64,000 nt of DNA. Origin: Lineus longissimus. Taxonomy: Eukaryota > Nemertea > Pilidiophora > Heteronemertea > Lineidae. Of the stretch, positions 22,601 through 37,098 are shown piece after piece; the stretch's first letter is position 1; each line of letters begins with the position of its first letter. Below the pieces are notes generated by a model. It was not told the origin of the DNA, did not search any database, and was given only the letters and a program-made list of their open reading frames with translations. The stretch is taken from NCBI RefSeq assembly GCF_910592395.1, contig NC_088310.1, positions 25,871,491 to 25,935,490 on the forward strand, in the 5' to 3' direction. The translations under genes were made by a program, and so were the position numbers.

Positions 22601-25600
22601 GAAAGCCATAAAAAGAAAAGAAAATTCCAATAAATGTCACGTGGTAGTAGTTAGAAATAAACCTTTTCAGTGCTTTCATAAAAGCTGTCTACATTTACAC
22701 TATATACAATTGTTTACTATGAAACTAGCACAAATATCAAAGAGTTCACAACATATTTTACATGTACATGCACGTTTGTAATCATATATGATATCATTCA
22801 GAATTTAGACAATCTACAACAATTAGGGTTGCATCAACAATACTCAGCTCTGTATTTTATACATAATTCTGGGAAAAATACCCCAAACTGCTAATCACTT
22901 GAAAGTAAACACCAAAATTTATGTTCTTCAGCTGTAATGGATGTTAGTGAAATCAAGATTTGGTCTACCCATGTTTTGTGTGGGAGTATGCAATCCATAT
23001 TGTGTCCTGTCTGACGAACTGGAAGCTTGGAGTTACACAGCTTAAAGTACAGAAACATGTCTATCGAATGTATCTCTTTCTTCTAAACCCTGCCTATGGC
23101 ACAATACTAAAAATTTTCTACTAACAAAGTAACTTTTCTATATCATATTTTTGAGAAGAACAACAGATACCAGACAACTCAAGAGAGTCTTCATGAATAA
23201 GATTTTAGAGAAGTTTTGAAGATTCAAGCCACATTTTAAGGAAAAAAATGCAAAAAAAATCACTTTTAAGTACTTCAATATTACACTTTTGAAAGTAATA
23301 GATGACAAAAAAGTGCGCTTAACTAAATATCACAGAGATCAAGAGAAAGTGTAGTCTTTATTTATTCTTGAGCATAGCTAGCTATTCAGGTGCTACATAT
23401 CATTGGCATTGATATCAGGCTTGCAGTTTTTCAGGCTCTGTAAGACGAGTACACATTGCTGACCCTGTTACTCTTGACAGTTAACCTAAACACAGACTTT
23501 TATATGGATTCACCAAACCTTTACGTAACCTTCCTTTTTCCAATTTAGAGGTGTTTTTTTCTCAAGACACAGGCAAACAGAGAGTGGTCAAGCAGTGGCA
23601 TGTGATGAACAATATGGACAATCAACGCAGTATTCCGATTCAAATTTAAAACAAGAATGGAGGTAAATATAGAACATTTCTCAAATAATGCCACACTTTC
23701 CCTTATTAGTAAATCATTGTGGAAAATGCAAACAACAGAAAAAGCCCATTTTTCGCCGGTCATTTTGAGAACAAAACAAAAGGGGCTGTTTGATTCTGAA
23801 CCGTTCTCAATGTCAACCCCACATAACACCGCAAACTAGTGATTTTTGTTGCATTCAATCATGATTGCAAAAAACTGTCTCGTTCGTTTGCAGGGCGCTT
23901 TGACAACCCTGTAACACTGATTTCAATTAAATTTTGGTATGTGACTGTTATTCGAGAAAAGTTCTTCAATGGTCATGATGGCCACAACCGATGAACAAAC
24001 TAGACAACCATTAATAACATTACATATCCATGATCACCAGGGTGCATTCATCCAGTGCGGAGTCTATTGTTAGATGTTGACAACACCTAGACAAGTAGAG
24101 TTTTCCTTTCGTGAATGTGGACCCTAGTAGTGGCTTGTCTTCATTACCCTGAATCCAAATTGCTGATCAGGCACAGATCCAGTAGTAGAAAACTGGAGCA
24201 ACACCCCTATTTTGACAAAGATCATTGAAATTATTAGGCGAAAGTCCTTGAAATTCAGCATAAAAATGGCTGAGCAGGCACCCAGTCTTTTCTCCCCTGG
24301 ATCTGCCCCTATTGATCTCTCCATTGCAAATCTGATGCATGTAGCTTTTGACGAAATGCTTTCAAGAATTCCTAAAATCAGATTTTTAACTCAGCTGCTT
24401 CATTTTTACGCACAAGAATACCTACCGTTCTGCAGTTAATCCTCTACAATATAAAACCACAGTCAACAGACTTGCATATCCCTGAGCTCCATGTATTGTA
24501 ACTGCAGACCTGCCTCAAACTGGTAGAGAAGGTTTTCTTACTCTTAGATGTGTGTTTTTTGATTTAAAGTCCTTTTAAAATTGAATCTCATCCCTCATGG
24601 ATTTGGCATCTGGTTTTTGGCAGGTGTACCTGCCAGATGTAACTCATTACAAGACAGCCTTTAGCTCTCACAAAGGCATGATAAAAATTGCCTTTTATTT
24701 AATCTCTCATGAATTCAGCACTGGTTAGCGGCAGGTTTCTCTGTATGAAGTGAGGTGGTACTTAAGCTATCATTAGCAAGCACTACTAGGGCTGAGGTAG
24801 CTGTAAAGATTACAGGTTGTTCAAAATCACCGGGAGCGATTTGGTATGCACCAAAGCAATATGATAGATGACGGTTAATATATACAAACAGGTCACAGGT
24901 CATGGTTATGGTGTAGTTTGCACATTCGATAAAAGGGAGGCTAATTCAACTTCATCAAAATGGCAAATATTTAAGTACTTGGCCATTTTTAAGGACGTTG
25001 CAATTTCAGCTATGAATATTTGCCAATAGTCTCTTTTGGATGAGGATTTCAATTAACAAGTCATCATCTTACCCTTGTTAGAACAGTTGACATTACATGA
25101 AACCAAATCAAAAAATTCATTAAGCGCAGTTTGATACATCGTACTGAAAGATAGTTTGAGATGAGAAAACAGAGGAAACGTAATACCTAATGAATTATAA
25201 ATTTCAAATTTCAAATGAACAGCATAGGCCTTTAAAGCAACTGCACTGATCAGTCTGGAATTTGTGTTGATTCATACACAAATGTGTAAACCTATCTCGG
25301 AAAGTTTGAAAGAGGAACTACTGATACGGATTGATCATTCTATACAAAACTCATCAGATCACGATTGCTGAGAATGAAAGGCTACACTGGCAACAGTCAC
25401 TAACAGAGTCACAACGGCTATAACAGGAAAAAAGTGTGAGCAGGTGAATTACTTTTCATTAACTATTTATGATATGGCTATAACTATCCCTGAAATCTTA
25501 AGTGTCACTTAGACCACTGTGGATTACACCGACGAGAGAACTTCGAAACAAGCAAAATATATACAACATCAATGAGAAGCACGGGGTTAAAAAAGCACCT

Positions 25601-27254
25601 CAGGTGCCATACATGTGCATATAGGTCATGATGTGTCCATATTGTTCAACATAACATATTGTTCATCATTCACTGAAAACCCTCAAAACTCCTTAGAAAA
25701 CACACATTCTGTTGTTCAAACTTACAAGCTGTGCCCTATATGGTTACAGAGTCACTGTCTATTCCTAAAATGCCTGTGAAAAATGTCTCCTGAAACATCT
25801 TATAACTTGAAGATGAACTGCTTTTTAGGACCTGAACTAAAGATTCACTAGCACATCAAAATACATGTATAAGTCAACCTCTTTGTAACTGATACTATCA
25901 AAAGTTCAACTTACATATATGTATATGCTGATATAGTCCATCTCACAACACTGATAGTGCAATATCTCTGAAGGAATTGACCTACAAGACTAGGAATTAG
26001 TAATATCGATGTTGTTGTCAAACTGAAAGAATGTGTCCGATTGCTTGCACTGCATCTCCATGTGTAAGTGCAACAGCTTTCTTTTACCACTGTGACATCA
26101 CAACTTAGGCCTGGATGACTGACAGGGGAAGCACCGTGTGAGTAAGCAAACACTCGATGAAAGTTTGACAAGAACATCTAAAAGTTACCTGCTGCCATTT
26201 CAATGGCCTCAACTGCTACAAAACATACATAAGTCCAAACATAGAGACTAACAGTAACTCAGTAATGGAAAAAACATGTGCCCTGAGCTCAACTTGCGCT
26301 CAAGATGAAAAAAAAGTGGCACCTATACAACTAAACACACCAAATCTACGAGAAAAAACATTCTATCAGCATAAGTGTTGAAATCATTAGTCTTATTATT
26401 ACATTAATGTACAAATGTTCAAACAGACAGGGGACACAACCTGGATGGTGGTCGGTGAGACGCCATCAGTTGCAGGATACTAGTCAGTGCCACTGCTCCA
26501 AGCAAACAAACCAGCACAGACAGATGAGACCATTTACAGGAACTGCAGCCAAATGCAGATTCCATCCCCTGCCTGTCATTTAAATTAGAACTGGTTTCAA
26601 CAATATAACAACTTAACCGACTGGTTCATGGTGGATGGCCACAAAAGTTTCACACACTTTAGCTCTTCTATTAAAGGGGACGCTAGGCAGGAGCTAGGAG
26701 AATCCCACTTGCGATCTCCAGGTGACAAATAGGGACAGTTAGGGCATGGTTTGAGTTGGTGATAAAACTGTTCCTCGCAAAAGCATGAATAGTGTAGATG
26801 TACTGTGAGATAGAAGAGTCACCTAATAGCAATCAGTGACTTTGAATAGCCTAATCTGGCCAGCTTTGCACCTGCCTATATTCTCCCTTTAATGAGTATT
26901 GAGATTCTTTATAACCTTTAGAACGTGAAATGATGCAAAAGAAGTAGTCCAGTAGGTCTCGACATATAGAGAAAACATCCGGGATATAATCATAATCAAA
27001 TACGTAAAACATAAGCAGGAAAGCGTATAAGAGACAGGTTGAATCTATGAAATATAGGATTTAGAGTGATTTGGCTTGAATCACTTTTTTACCACTCTTC
27101 AATAAGAAAGTTAGCCATTCATAACAAGTCAAGAGTAGGCTGTGTTATTTCTGTCAAACTGATGTCCCAATTATATAGACAGAAGACTACTCATCCTTCA
27201 CCATGAACAAGACCGAGTTTCATTTGGTCTATCTGCACAAGTCATATTCCCACT
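22601..27254. other. Gene-free AT-rich stretch
   Basis: No convincing exon on either strand. The part nearest 27254 should include the 3' untranslated region of the minus-strand glycogen phosphorylase gene, but I could not fix its poly(A) site. Confidence 0.5.
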
Positions 27255-30200
27255 TCATTCCTTGGGAGCTGCTCCAGGTACCTCATGTGGAGCGGGCAGC
27301 TTCATCTTGGTGGGCTCCACTCCCCAGATTTCCCTAGCATACTCGGCGATTGTTCTGTCGCTTGAGAATTTCCCAGATGCTGCGATGTTCATGAGAGCCA
27401 TTTGCGTCCACAACTTTGGGTCCTGAAACAGGAGTATAACACTGAGTGATATAGGATCACTACAATTTGACCCAACTCTGCCATATCCTACAGGAGAGAC
27501 CAAAGGGCCAATAACTTACATCAAATCACCCAGAACAGCAATCCCGTAAAGATCCAAGAAACTATGCAGTTTTTACAGGAATGGGATATCCGGACTACAA
27601 CACAAGAAAACAAGCCTTCAAGCCTTCAAGCACAAATATTTTTGAATTGTTGACTGCTTACCTTATACGTGGCACTCACTCGGTCCTGGCACTTGATGTA
27701 ATCATCGAAGTCAGCCAAGAGGCAGAATCTATCATGATACATGAGGGAATTGTAGATATCGTTAAACCTGCCGGGACACTCCGGGCTGAAGAAGTTGTCT
27801 CTGATCTGCTCCAGAGCCAACTTCAACTCAGGGTTCCTGTCTACGTAGGCCTGGTTATTGTAGCTGAAAAACAAGAGGGCACAAAATAAGCAGTGTACGA
27901 GGGACCTTGTTGGTGCATGCTGTGTCGATGTGTTTAAGCGTCTCTTACACACACATGTAAGGTAGGCCCTATGTACAGGTGCGCTTCAACCAGATTATAC
28001 ACAACAACATAGTACCCCTTGAGAAGACACCTCTGTCAACAGGACAACATCTCTATTAGGGACAGTGGTTTTGGTCACAAATGGGTAATTTCTATACAAC
28101 TTGACCCCTGTATTCACCTCCCAATGAGAGAGAGTATTATATTTCAAGCCAAGGTGGCCAACAGCCCTCACTACAGATCAATTAAGAGGAATTATCTCAC
28201 TTCGCCTTGACTCCATTGACCTCCTCTTCCTGCATGCCGAAGATGAAGATATTATCCGGACCCATCTCTTCTCTCATCTCTACATTAGCACCATCAAGGG
28301 TTCCAATGGTCAATGAACCATTCAGCTGAAAATAAACACGTTCACGTTGATTAGGATTCTATCGACATGACTTTCTCCACTCGGACATAATACAAAATAT
28401 CTAGGAACTTCCTCTCTGCCATTATCAGCTTTTATGTTGGAGACGTCACTGTGGACTATACAGAAAGGAAAATACTGCCATGACTTACCATGAATTTCAT
28501 ATTTCCAGTCCCAGATGCTTCAGTGCCAGCCAATGAGATCTGTTCGCTAAGGTCAGCAGCTGGAATGATCTTCTCAGCTAGAGATACGCGGTAGTTCTCG
28601 AGGTAGACCACTTTCAGCTTCAGACCCACGATCGGGTCGGTGTTAACGATGCGTCCGATGCTGTTGATGAGTTTGATGATCAGCTTGGCCATGTGGTACC
28701 CGGGAGCAGCCTGAAGACAATGACGTTACAATAAGGGTAAAGAGAAAACAAGAAGGGAAGTACCAACCTGAACTCCTACAGTATGGAGGTGTGTGGAACA
28801 CACCCAAAAGAAAAGCTTCATTGTACCATACCGAAAGACTAAAGTCACAAGTGGTGACGCCAACTGTACTTTTCACTTCCACAGACAGACGAGGTAGTTA
28901 GCGATACTGAGACGATTCTTACCTTGCCTCCAATCATGACTGTCCTAGCAATCATCTCAGCGTTCGGGTTAGCTTTGATTCGATTGTAGAGGACGATGAT
29001 ATGCAATGCATTCAGAAGTTGGCGTTTGTACTCGTGTATCCTCTTCACTTGCATGTCGTACATGGATGTCGGGTCGACGTCGATGTTGTATTCTTTCTTG
29101 ATGTACTCAGCCAGTTTAGACTTGTTATCGTACTTGACTTTCTGGAGCTTCCTCAGGAAACCTTCATCATTTACAAGTGGCTCAAGTTTCCTCAGCTCAG
29201 ACAGCTCTGTGATGAACTCCTTGCCAATTTGCTGAAATGAAATTTCGTGTGAAATGTACAGTAGAGTGAATACGATCCTGCAACTGCCTCAATAATACGA
29301 CATATGCCATACAATAGTTCTTCACTTGGTTTGGCAACACGGCCTTACGTCAATCGGTGCTGGAGCTGATGCATACCAAGTAGTCTGTTCTGTTTGACTA
29401 CTCAGGTTATTGAAACAGTGTTAACAAGGCTGATCATGTTATGTGCCTTACATCAGCGATGAGCTCGGCCAAGTTCGGGTTACAAAGCACCAACCATCTC
29501 CTCGGAGTGATGCCGTTTGTCTTGTTCTGGAACTTTTCAGGCCACATCTGGTAGAAGTTCTTGAAGCTGAAGTTTGAAAGAGAAAAAAACTCATTGATCG
29601 GGATCCAAGGCATGTTTTGAAGACCTAAGGAATATGTTAATCAGCATTGATTGCATACTTCTTAATAGAGAGGGTGACCTGGAATCAACAGCTGAGAATT
29701 GTCTAATAAGGTTCCACTCTACTTTCTAAAACAACAACCTACATGTCCTTCTTGATGATGTTGGAGTGAATCATTGCGACACCATTGACAGCGTGACATC
29801 CCACGATGGCCAGATGTGCCATGTTGATACGCTTCTCGCCATGCTCCTCCACCAGCGACATATCACGCATGCGGTCCCAGTCATTCGGCCATTTCTTCTG
29901 CACCTCCTGCATGAAACAAAATACAATTTTGGTCGGATGAAACTGAAGGGCTCAGCAAGGGCATTTGATATACAACAAACCTTATGCTATGAAACGGCAA
30001 CTTGTACTCACACACGTGGATAGTTACTTATGTTGATGATCGTACTGATGACAACCTACATGTTGGTCACGACGTTGCGGGAAGGAAGTAATCTTTCTGA
30101 TGAACTTACAGCGAGGAACTTCGAATTGATTTCATAGATGATCTCCAGATGCCTTGGCAAGAGATTGCTTAGCAAGGACACGGGCCATCTCTCCAAGGCC

Positions 30201-33200
30201 TCGGGTAGTACCGTGTGGTTGGTATAGGCACAAGTCTTCACTACAATAGCCCAGGCTTTGTCCCACGGAAGATGCTCAATGTCCACAAAGATCCTCATCA
30301 GCTCGGGGATGGCCAGAGAAGGATGGGTATCATTCAGCTGAATGGCACACTGCAAACAAATGGTACAGAGGTCAGATATTTGAAATCTTAGAAGACATGA
30401 ACGCAGAATAAGGCACAGCAAGACTTCCAGCAATGCAGCAAATTCTCACAAATTTTTAGAATCTATAAACAAAGAAGTCCATTTAGTGCTATAGCCTTGA
30501 AACCAGTAGTCAACAGACATACAGTGTTCTATAATATCAAATCAAGTTGTGTTGTACATTCATGCACCCATCATCTTGTCAAAGCAATTTCTCTCACCTT
30601 CTCAGGGAAGCTTTCAAACGAAGTCCTAACCGGGTCTCTGCAGCCGAACTTGGATGATTTAAACCGACGCACGATATCTTGAAGCGTTGCAGCAACAAGG
30701 AAGTACTGCTGCTTGAGACGGAGTTCCTTGCCCTCGAAGAACTGAAAATGATCAAGGAAAGGATAACACTAGCACTTTTAGCAGTCATACTTGCAGCCGA
30801 TAATGATTCTGAACATGCAATTCACCTGGGTTAGTTTAAAAGTAATGAAAGGTGACAAAGGGGATGCCCTGTTTGAAGAACAGTGTTTTCCCTCGCATCA
30901 GATTTGATTTGCATAAAAACAACGATGGATGTGGTTACTAGGACTAAAACTAAAGGTTACAACACACCAGACACATATAAATACTCACATTGTCATTGGG
31001 ATATAACACACGCGATATATTCTCGGCCATGTTGCGGTCGCAGACGGCCTGGATGTACTCGCCATCATTGACTGCAACCAAATTACAGGAATGATCAAGA
31101 AAAGTAGAGAGTGGGTGATGACCCTGAACCAACAGGTGTGGGGGGGATAATGGTGACTTGTGAAAGCCAGTTACGGATGGTCGTGAATGAGGTACGACTC
31201 CTCCTAACCGAAAATTTTGTTGAGAATGAAATTGTAAACTTGAATCCTTCACCTTATGCTATCACTATCAGTGTTCTCCACACTATTTTTTGTCTTGTAA
31301 AACTGTAAGACAGCATCAATGTATGCACGGTCATTGCACACCAATATTACTTACCCTTATCATTTGCAAAAACTTTCAGCTGTAACACACAGAAAGTTGA
31401 AGCCAAACCAAAATTTCAAAAGCGCTACATAATGCAATCTACAAGTGGTTGTACTGCCAAAGCTAGAAGCAGGTCACAAACTGAGACCAGTGGTGATATG
31501 AATGAATTGAAAGCTTTTAAGGTTTATATTTCATGCCAATTGTAAACATGGTTTTTAATCCAAGTTAGTACCCTTTTACCATCACACCAAAATCAAACGG
31601 ATCTATTTCTATTATAAAGAACTCCATTTCACAATCCATAAACTTGAAGCAAAAGATGGCAAAGCTTATGTCTAACCAACAATACTGAAAAAATTACAAC
31701 TTTTTTGTAATTTCACAGAATTGTCATTGTTAGTATTAAAACCATCACATCTGAAAAATAATGCAGTCAAGTCTGATATCATGATGAGAGCATGATATCG
31801 GAGGTAGTGCATCAAACTGCAACTACCAACTTCCAAATCTATGATATTTTACTGCAACCGGATAGAGAGATGTGAAGGTTAATCAATCCGCTTCTAATTA
31901 CTCAAAAGAAAGGTGTAGAAAGGAAGGAAAGACAGAAAGTCGGATCACCTTCCAATCAAATGTCCAGTTTTATCAGAGAAAAGAGTCTAGAAATACATGT
32001 AGAATGATAATTAAAATTGACCGGTGACAATATTTGTTACCCACTGGTTCACTTACAGAATTGAAGATTAAAACTACTTGGTGCCTTAGCAGACCAAAGT
32101 CTCATTGTGTTGACTGCATTGTTTCCATAGCCTGGGATAGGACTGTCATATGGCATAGCAAAAACAACCTGAAAAGGACAAGTTTTCAGAGGAAAATATG
32201 AAAGCATGCCATAAGGAATGCAGTTAGGTTAATGAGAAAGACTGTATCCTGGGAAGATTGGGACTGCAGAGGTCTAGCATTCTTGTCCAAAATTGTTGCT
32301 ATCTGATTCTGAAAACAATTTTGACCGACATCATGCCAGAAAATTTGTATCATGATTGTCACTAACATGCAATGCAATAGCAACAAGTAACTCTAGCAAA
32401 ACAATTCACCACCCATGCTGGAAATGTTTAAACAAATGATATGACTTGGTTCTCAGCAGTCCCAATCTAAGGCTCGGGCAAGCACTCATTCCCACCCTTG
32501 GATACCAGTCAAAAATGACTTACAGAACTGGAGATTAAAATTGTCAGGTGCCCTTGCCGACCATAGCCTCATTGTGTTGACACAATTGTTATCGTAGCCA
32601 GGTATCGGGTTATCAAAAGGCAAGGCGAAAACAATCTGAAATAGGTGTATCATTGGTGAAATAGGGGATGGGGATAAAACTGATGAAGAAGATGAAAATA
32701 TGACCCAAAGTCTCAAAACTAAAGCGTTCATTATATCTCTTACTCAAGTACAGAATAAAACATCTCACTTTCATTTTCAAAGGCCAGTTTTTCTCAAACC
32801 ATCCTACACAAGGATCTGAGTGTAGGCTGCAAAACCACAGTGCCACAAACCACTTTACCTGTGTGTCGACCCATTTTGCTCCCTTCTCATTCTTTTCAAC
32901 GCGTCCGTAGAAGTTGACTGGCAGCATGTACTCGGGTCGTGCCTTCTCCCATGGATTACCATATCTCAGCCACTCATCAGGCTCTTCAACCTGGAAGTAA
33001 ACTCTTCTCATTAGATATTTGATCCCTTTGATCCACAGCAAAGTGAATTGACCAAGGACCTAGACAGCAGTCCACATATATCAGGAAATGTATGTACACA
33101 AAGATTTCTTCCAAAGACCTCAGATCTTTGGTTAGTAACTGGACAACTGATCCCTCACTAAGTCACTTACCTGGTGACCATCGCGGATTCTCTGAGCAAA

Positions 33201-36200
33201 GATACCGTAGTCATAACGGATGCCATACCCGTAGGCTGCCAGACCCAGCGTTGCCATGGAGTCAAGGAAACAAGCTGCCAACCGCCCAAGACCACCATTA
33301 CCAAGGCCAGCATCTTCTTCAATATCTTCTAGTTCTTCTATATCAAGGCCAAGCTGGAAGGACATAATTGTTATAGCGTTAAGAGGAAGACCACCAAACA
33401 TAGGGGAAAGACCTGCAAAATAGGTCAAGGTCGGGCTGGAGAAGGACGGTGGGAGTGGATAACAGAGTCATTTCATACTCATAGGCATAAATACAACATG
33501 TACAATAGGGAAATAAAAGGTTGATACAATCGTAGGCCTTCAAAGCCACTCTACACAGGCCTGCCACCGGTAATCAGCTGACAGGCCAGGATGGAAAGCA
33601 TAAACTTTCATGCAAGGATTAGGCTCTGTAGGCCTACCTAGGAGTAATAAAGCATGTGAGAAATGTGGCCTGATTTCCCTCTTTCATCAGACAAGTAGAT
33701 CGAGTTACAGAAGAACAGTATACAACATCTGTTTTTAACTGGTGCATGCTTCAGCATCATCCAAGCCCTTCAAGGACTAATTTCTGTTAATTTTCAAATA
33801 TCTTGAGCAGTTTTAAAAATGTACGGTGAAAGGATATAGACAGGGTCATTGACCTCGAAAAGACCAGATACAGGCCTATAGTTTTTCTGCCAAAATTGTA
33901 AATTTCGTCCTTTGTACAATGTATACTACATGTACTATGACCATCCAAGCTAGACAAGATGAGGATGGATGGACCACATGTATGTTATTGTATGACATGG
34001 ATGAGCAGTTGATACAAGTTGGAAGAGACAGAATCTCATGAATCCTTCAACATGTCAAGAGGGGTCAGGAATAAATGAGACTCCTCAAGGTCACCGTGAC
34101 CTCCACTCACAGAGTCAGATGAGACGATACAACAACTGGATCAATAAAAATCCAATTGCCAGCAACAGGATTCCGATAGCAATGAACGCATGCAGAAGGC
34201 AGGAGAAGAAAAACCCCACTCAGTGTGATACTAGTCTGGCGAGAGGTGTGCAAAGAAGAGAATAGCCATAGTTGGCTGCACAAGTGTTGGGGCCTGTTAC
34301 ACGTGTTGTGGTTGTACACAGGGCTTTCCAACAACTTTTAGCAGGTTGTTGGGTTGGCAAGGATATTTCGAGGATATTATAGTTATACCGACAAAATGGA
34401 AAATTGCAATAATTGGCAATTCAACTCCTCAAACAAAATCTCAAACATTTCTAGCAGTTTTGACATCATGAAACAGAGCGAGGGGCTAGGGGCTGAAGAT
34501 CAGCCATGGTATGGTAGAGTCGATTTCGATGGAAATGTGATGAATTCATATTCTGACACTGTCCAATGCATATCATGGAACAATCCAAACATGAGTGCAT
34601 ACATGCAGTCTACTTCCTTAAATTCAATAAAACCCCCGTGACACAATAGTCTTAACTGCCAAGTGGAAGGCTTCAATGTCATTGATTGTTGTCAAATAAC
34701 CCACAACCCTGGAGAATAAACAGTCACGCTGTGAGGGCCAGTGGGAAGTGGGACATTGATTGATTGAATCATGCAGACGTATATGCCACATGGACATGGA
34801 AAATTCAATCAGTTGTACTTCCTGTAGTTATGCAGTTTATTTCCAATTCCAAGGCTAAAATTAAAGTTTTATGATAAACTCAAATTATTCCATGCAGATT
34901 TGTGCACACCAAACCTAATTTGGGCTTCACCCTTTAAAAAAGTTAAAAAGGGTGCAACAACTGAGAGGCTGAGCCTTAAAATTCACAAGGACATGATAAA
35001 TTTATGCCGATATAGTTGTAGTAGCCCAAAAAAGAAAGAACTGGTCTCAAATTTCAACTTCAATATTTACTTATGATCCAGGTCAAGTACAAGTAGGTCT
35101 ATAACCTGATTTGGTCAAATGTGCAGTTTTGTGGCCTTGGGCAGAAATTATGCAGGAAAATTACGTCAATTGAAAAGTCAATATATAGTGGTGTCACTGA
35201 CACTGTCAGTGACTGGTCCATACACCTAATCTGGAAGTCTAAAACACTGGTCAAATGTACTTTAGGCCATCTTTTTTCACTGATTCACTGATTCGAAAGG
35301 CCATCAAACTCCAGTCCAAGCAAAAAATTTATGGAGGTCATGTGTCTCCACTACTCTGGTTGTCAATCATGGATCCTTTGGCATTGTCAGGGCATGATGT
35401 TTACTTTGAACTTGAAAGTGGAAGTAAATCGCTATGCTTTGGAAAAATGCTCATGAAAACTCATTTCAGCATGCACAACTCCTGGTGTGCAAAACCTTTC
35501 ATGGTAAGGTACCATGACATGGCATGCATAAAGTTTAAAGAGATACACTGGGAATACAATCTTCTTACCTGATACATGGCTTCATCACATGCATTCTCAA
35601 TTCCAAGATTCATCATGGTGTTACACAAGGATCTCCCCATGTAGAACTCCAAGGAAAGGTAATAGACTCGCTGGAAAGAAAAGATGGCCTAATGATATAC
35701 AATATCGACTGTTGTCAATTTCAAATGACATCACATGATTTCACGTGGGCCGAGCTAACACAACAGCCAGTGAGTGACGTCACAACAATGGTTTTAAAAG
35801 TTTAACGCTCCGCTATGCCAATATTGATGGTGACAGAAATTTTTAGATTTACAGAACTGCAGGGGATTCACAAGAGTCCAAAGATGTGATGGCTGGAGCT
35901 TCCTTCTTCAGTTTTTGGTTTCAGCAGCTAGAGGCCACAGAATCAGTTCAGTTCAGTTAAGTATTGACAGTAAGGAGAAGGGGTTACAATATGAATATTG
36001 TAAAAAGGTTTTGATAACGCATATTATGAAGTGGGAGCAAACGGGACCTCTGTCTGAGGATTCCTTCTTCTTCATGTGGCTTCAACTACCTAACCCATGA
36101 TTGACATTTTACAACATCATAATCCTTTACTCTAACCCTTGATTCAGCAGTCTGTGCCAGCTGCCTCTGGTTGCAACATTTCGCTCCTCTTGCTCGTTTA

Positions 36201-36577
36201 TCCACCCCTAACATGCTTGCTAACCATTGGCATTGCATGCTATTTTCGGGTCCTCTTGAAATCACCTTGATAACTTTCTCAAGGGCATTGGATGAAATCA
36301 TCTTAGGGCCCTAATCAAGATCCCTTCTGCTTACCTTTGGATCTTTTTCATAGTAATACTGCTGGGTTCTGATCCACCTCCCAACCAAGTGGTCCCTGAC
36401 AGTGTGGGCAAGGGCAAAAAAATAGTCTCTGGGGGTTGCAACATTTCTGTCCTTTACAAGTGTGTAATGAAGATGCCGATTAAAGTTGTTTTTCAGGGCT
36501 GCTACATTTCCTACTTGTGCAATACCCCTAACACTAATCTGCTTTCTCCTGTCCTGGTCGGTCAGCGGCGACGCCAT
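27255..36577 (-). CDS. PYG: Glycogen phosphorylase
   Basis: Cytosolic PLP enzyme that releases glucose-1-phosphate from glycogen. Exons on minus: 36577-36335, 35670-35569, 33353-33171, 32990-32859, then one of 32635-32524 (5a) or 32168-32057 (5b), 31071-30989, 30741-30598, 30349-30110, 29906-29743, 29566-29452, 29231-28923, 28710-28489, 28325-28201, 27863-27662, 27422-27255. With one version of exon 5 the product is 847 residues, the usual length. The phosphorylation site sits in RRKQISVRG (Ser15 counting Met), the PLP lysine in [10 protein letters not shown], and the Gly-rich loop in [12 protein letters not shown]. The start MASPLTDQ matches the family. Only one gene copy is seen, so it probably serves all tissues, with exon 5 choice adding diversity. 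It is divergent from CEBPZ. Confidence 0.97.
32057..32168 (-). CDS. PYG: Glycogen phosphorylase alternative exon 5b
   Basis: 112-nt exon with acceptor TTTTCAG and donor GTAAGT, encoding the same segment (starts [17 protein letters not shown]). It differs from exon 5a at 9 of 37 residues, mostly conservative. It lies 355 bp downstream of 5a. Including both exons would add 112 nt and break the frame, so only one can be used per mRNA. Confidence 0.9.
32524..32635 (-). CDS. PYG: Glycogen phosphorylase alternative exon 5a
   Basis: 112-nt exon with acceptor TTCAG and donor GTAAGT, encoding residues 221-257 (starts [17 protein letters not shown]). It begins in phase 0 and ends in phase 1, exactly like exon 5b. 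The encoded segment immediately precedes the tower helix of the dimer interface in vertebrate enzymes. Confidence 0.9.
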
Positions 36578-37098
36578 AGCGAAAAGGGTGTAAAATCGAA
36601 AGTATTTGACCAAATTTTTCAAGATCAAAGCACAGAAATCCTTTCCCGAGCTGACAGCCTCCACTGCGCATGCGTCAAGCCAGGCTGACCTTGACCCAGA
36701 TTTCAACACGATTTGGACTATTCCAAAATCATACTTACTTGTATAATCTATGCATGACGTCACTTGCATGATCTCTCTGCCAGTATCAGCTTCCATGTTA
36801 TTGTTGTATAAGCCACTGAACAAAATACATTGCGATCGATCGCGTGCCCAGTGTGATCAGACTTTGGAGATAAAAAAACAAAAAAGTTTTAATGTTCACA
36901 GACGTTCTCATGGTTCGGGTGACCAAAAGCCGCAAAAATCTTTTAATAATGAATGGCCTAGTTACGGCCATTCGGAGGAATGGCGGCCAGTTAAAGCAGG
37001 GACATAACAGCGTCATCAATAACTAGAGTTCTGATCATGCCCGAGGAGGATGGATAAACTACGTTTCTTTTAGGAATGGTCCAAATCGCGACTTCAAC
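36578..37098. promoter_or_regulatory. Shared divergent promoter interval, glycogen phosphorylase / CEBPZ
   Basis: Only 521 bp separate the two divergent start codons. The interval holds a 12-bp perfect palindrome GCGATCGATCGC (36832-36843) and a YY1-like GGAATGGCGGCCA near 36978. A possible 5'-UTR splice acceptor (TTTCTTTTAG) sits at 37063-37072, before the CEBPZ ATG. Bidirectional activity is inferred from spacing. Confidence 0.5.

Noticed and set aside
27581-29240. Several plus-strand frames of 79-102 codons
   Set aside because: They are antisense to well-supported glycogen phosphorylase exons.
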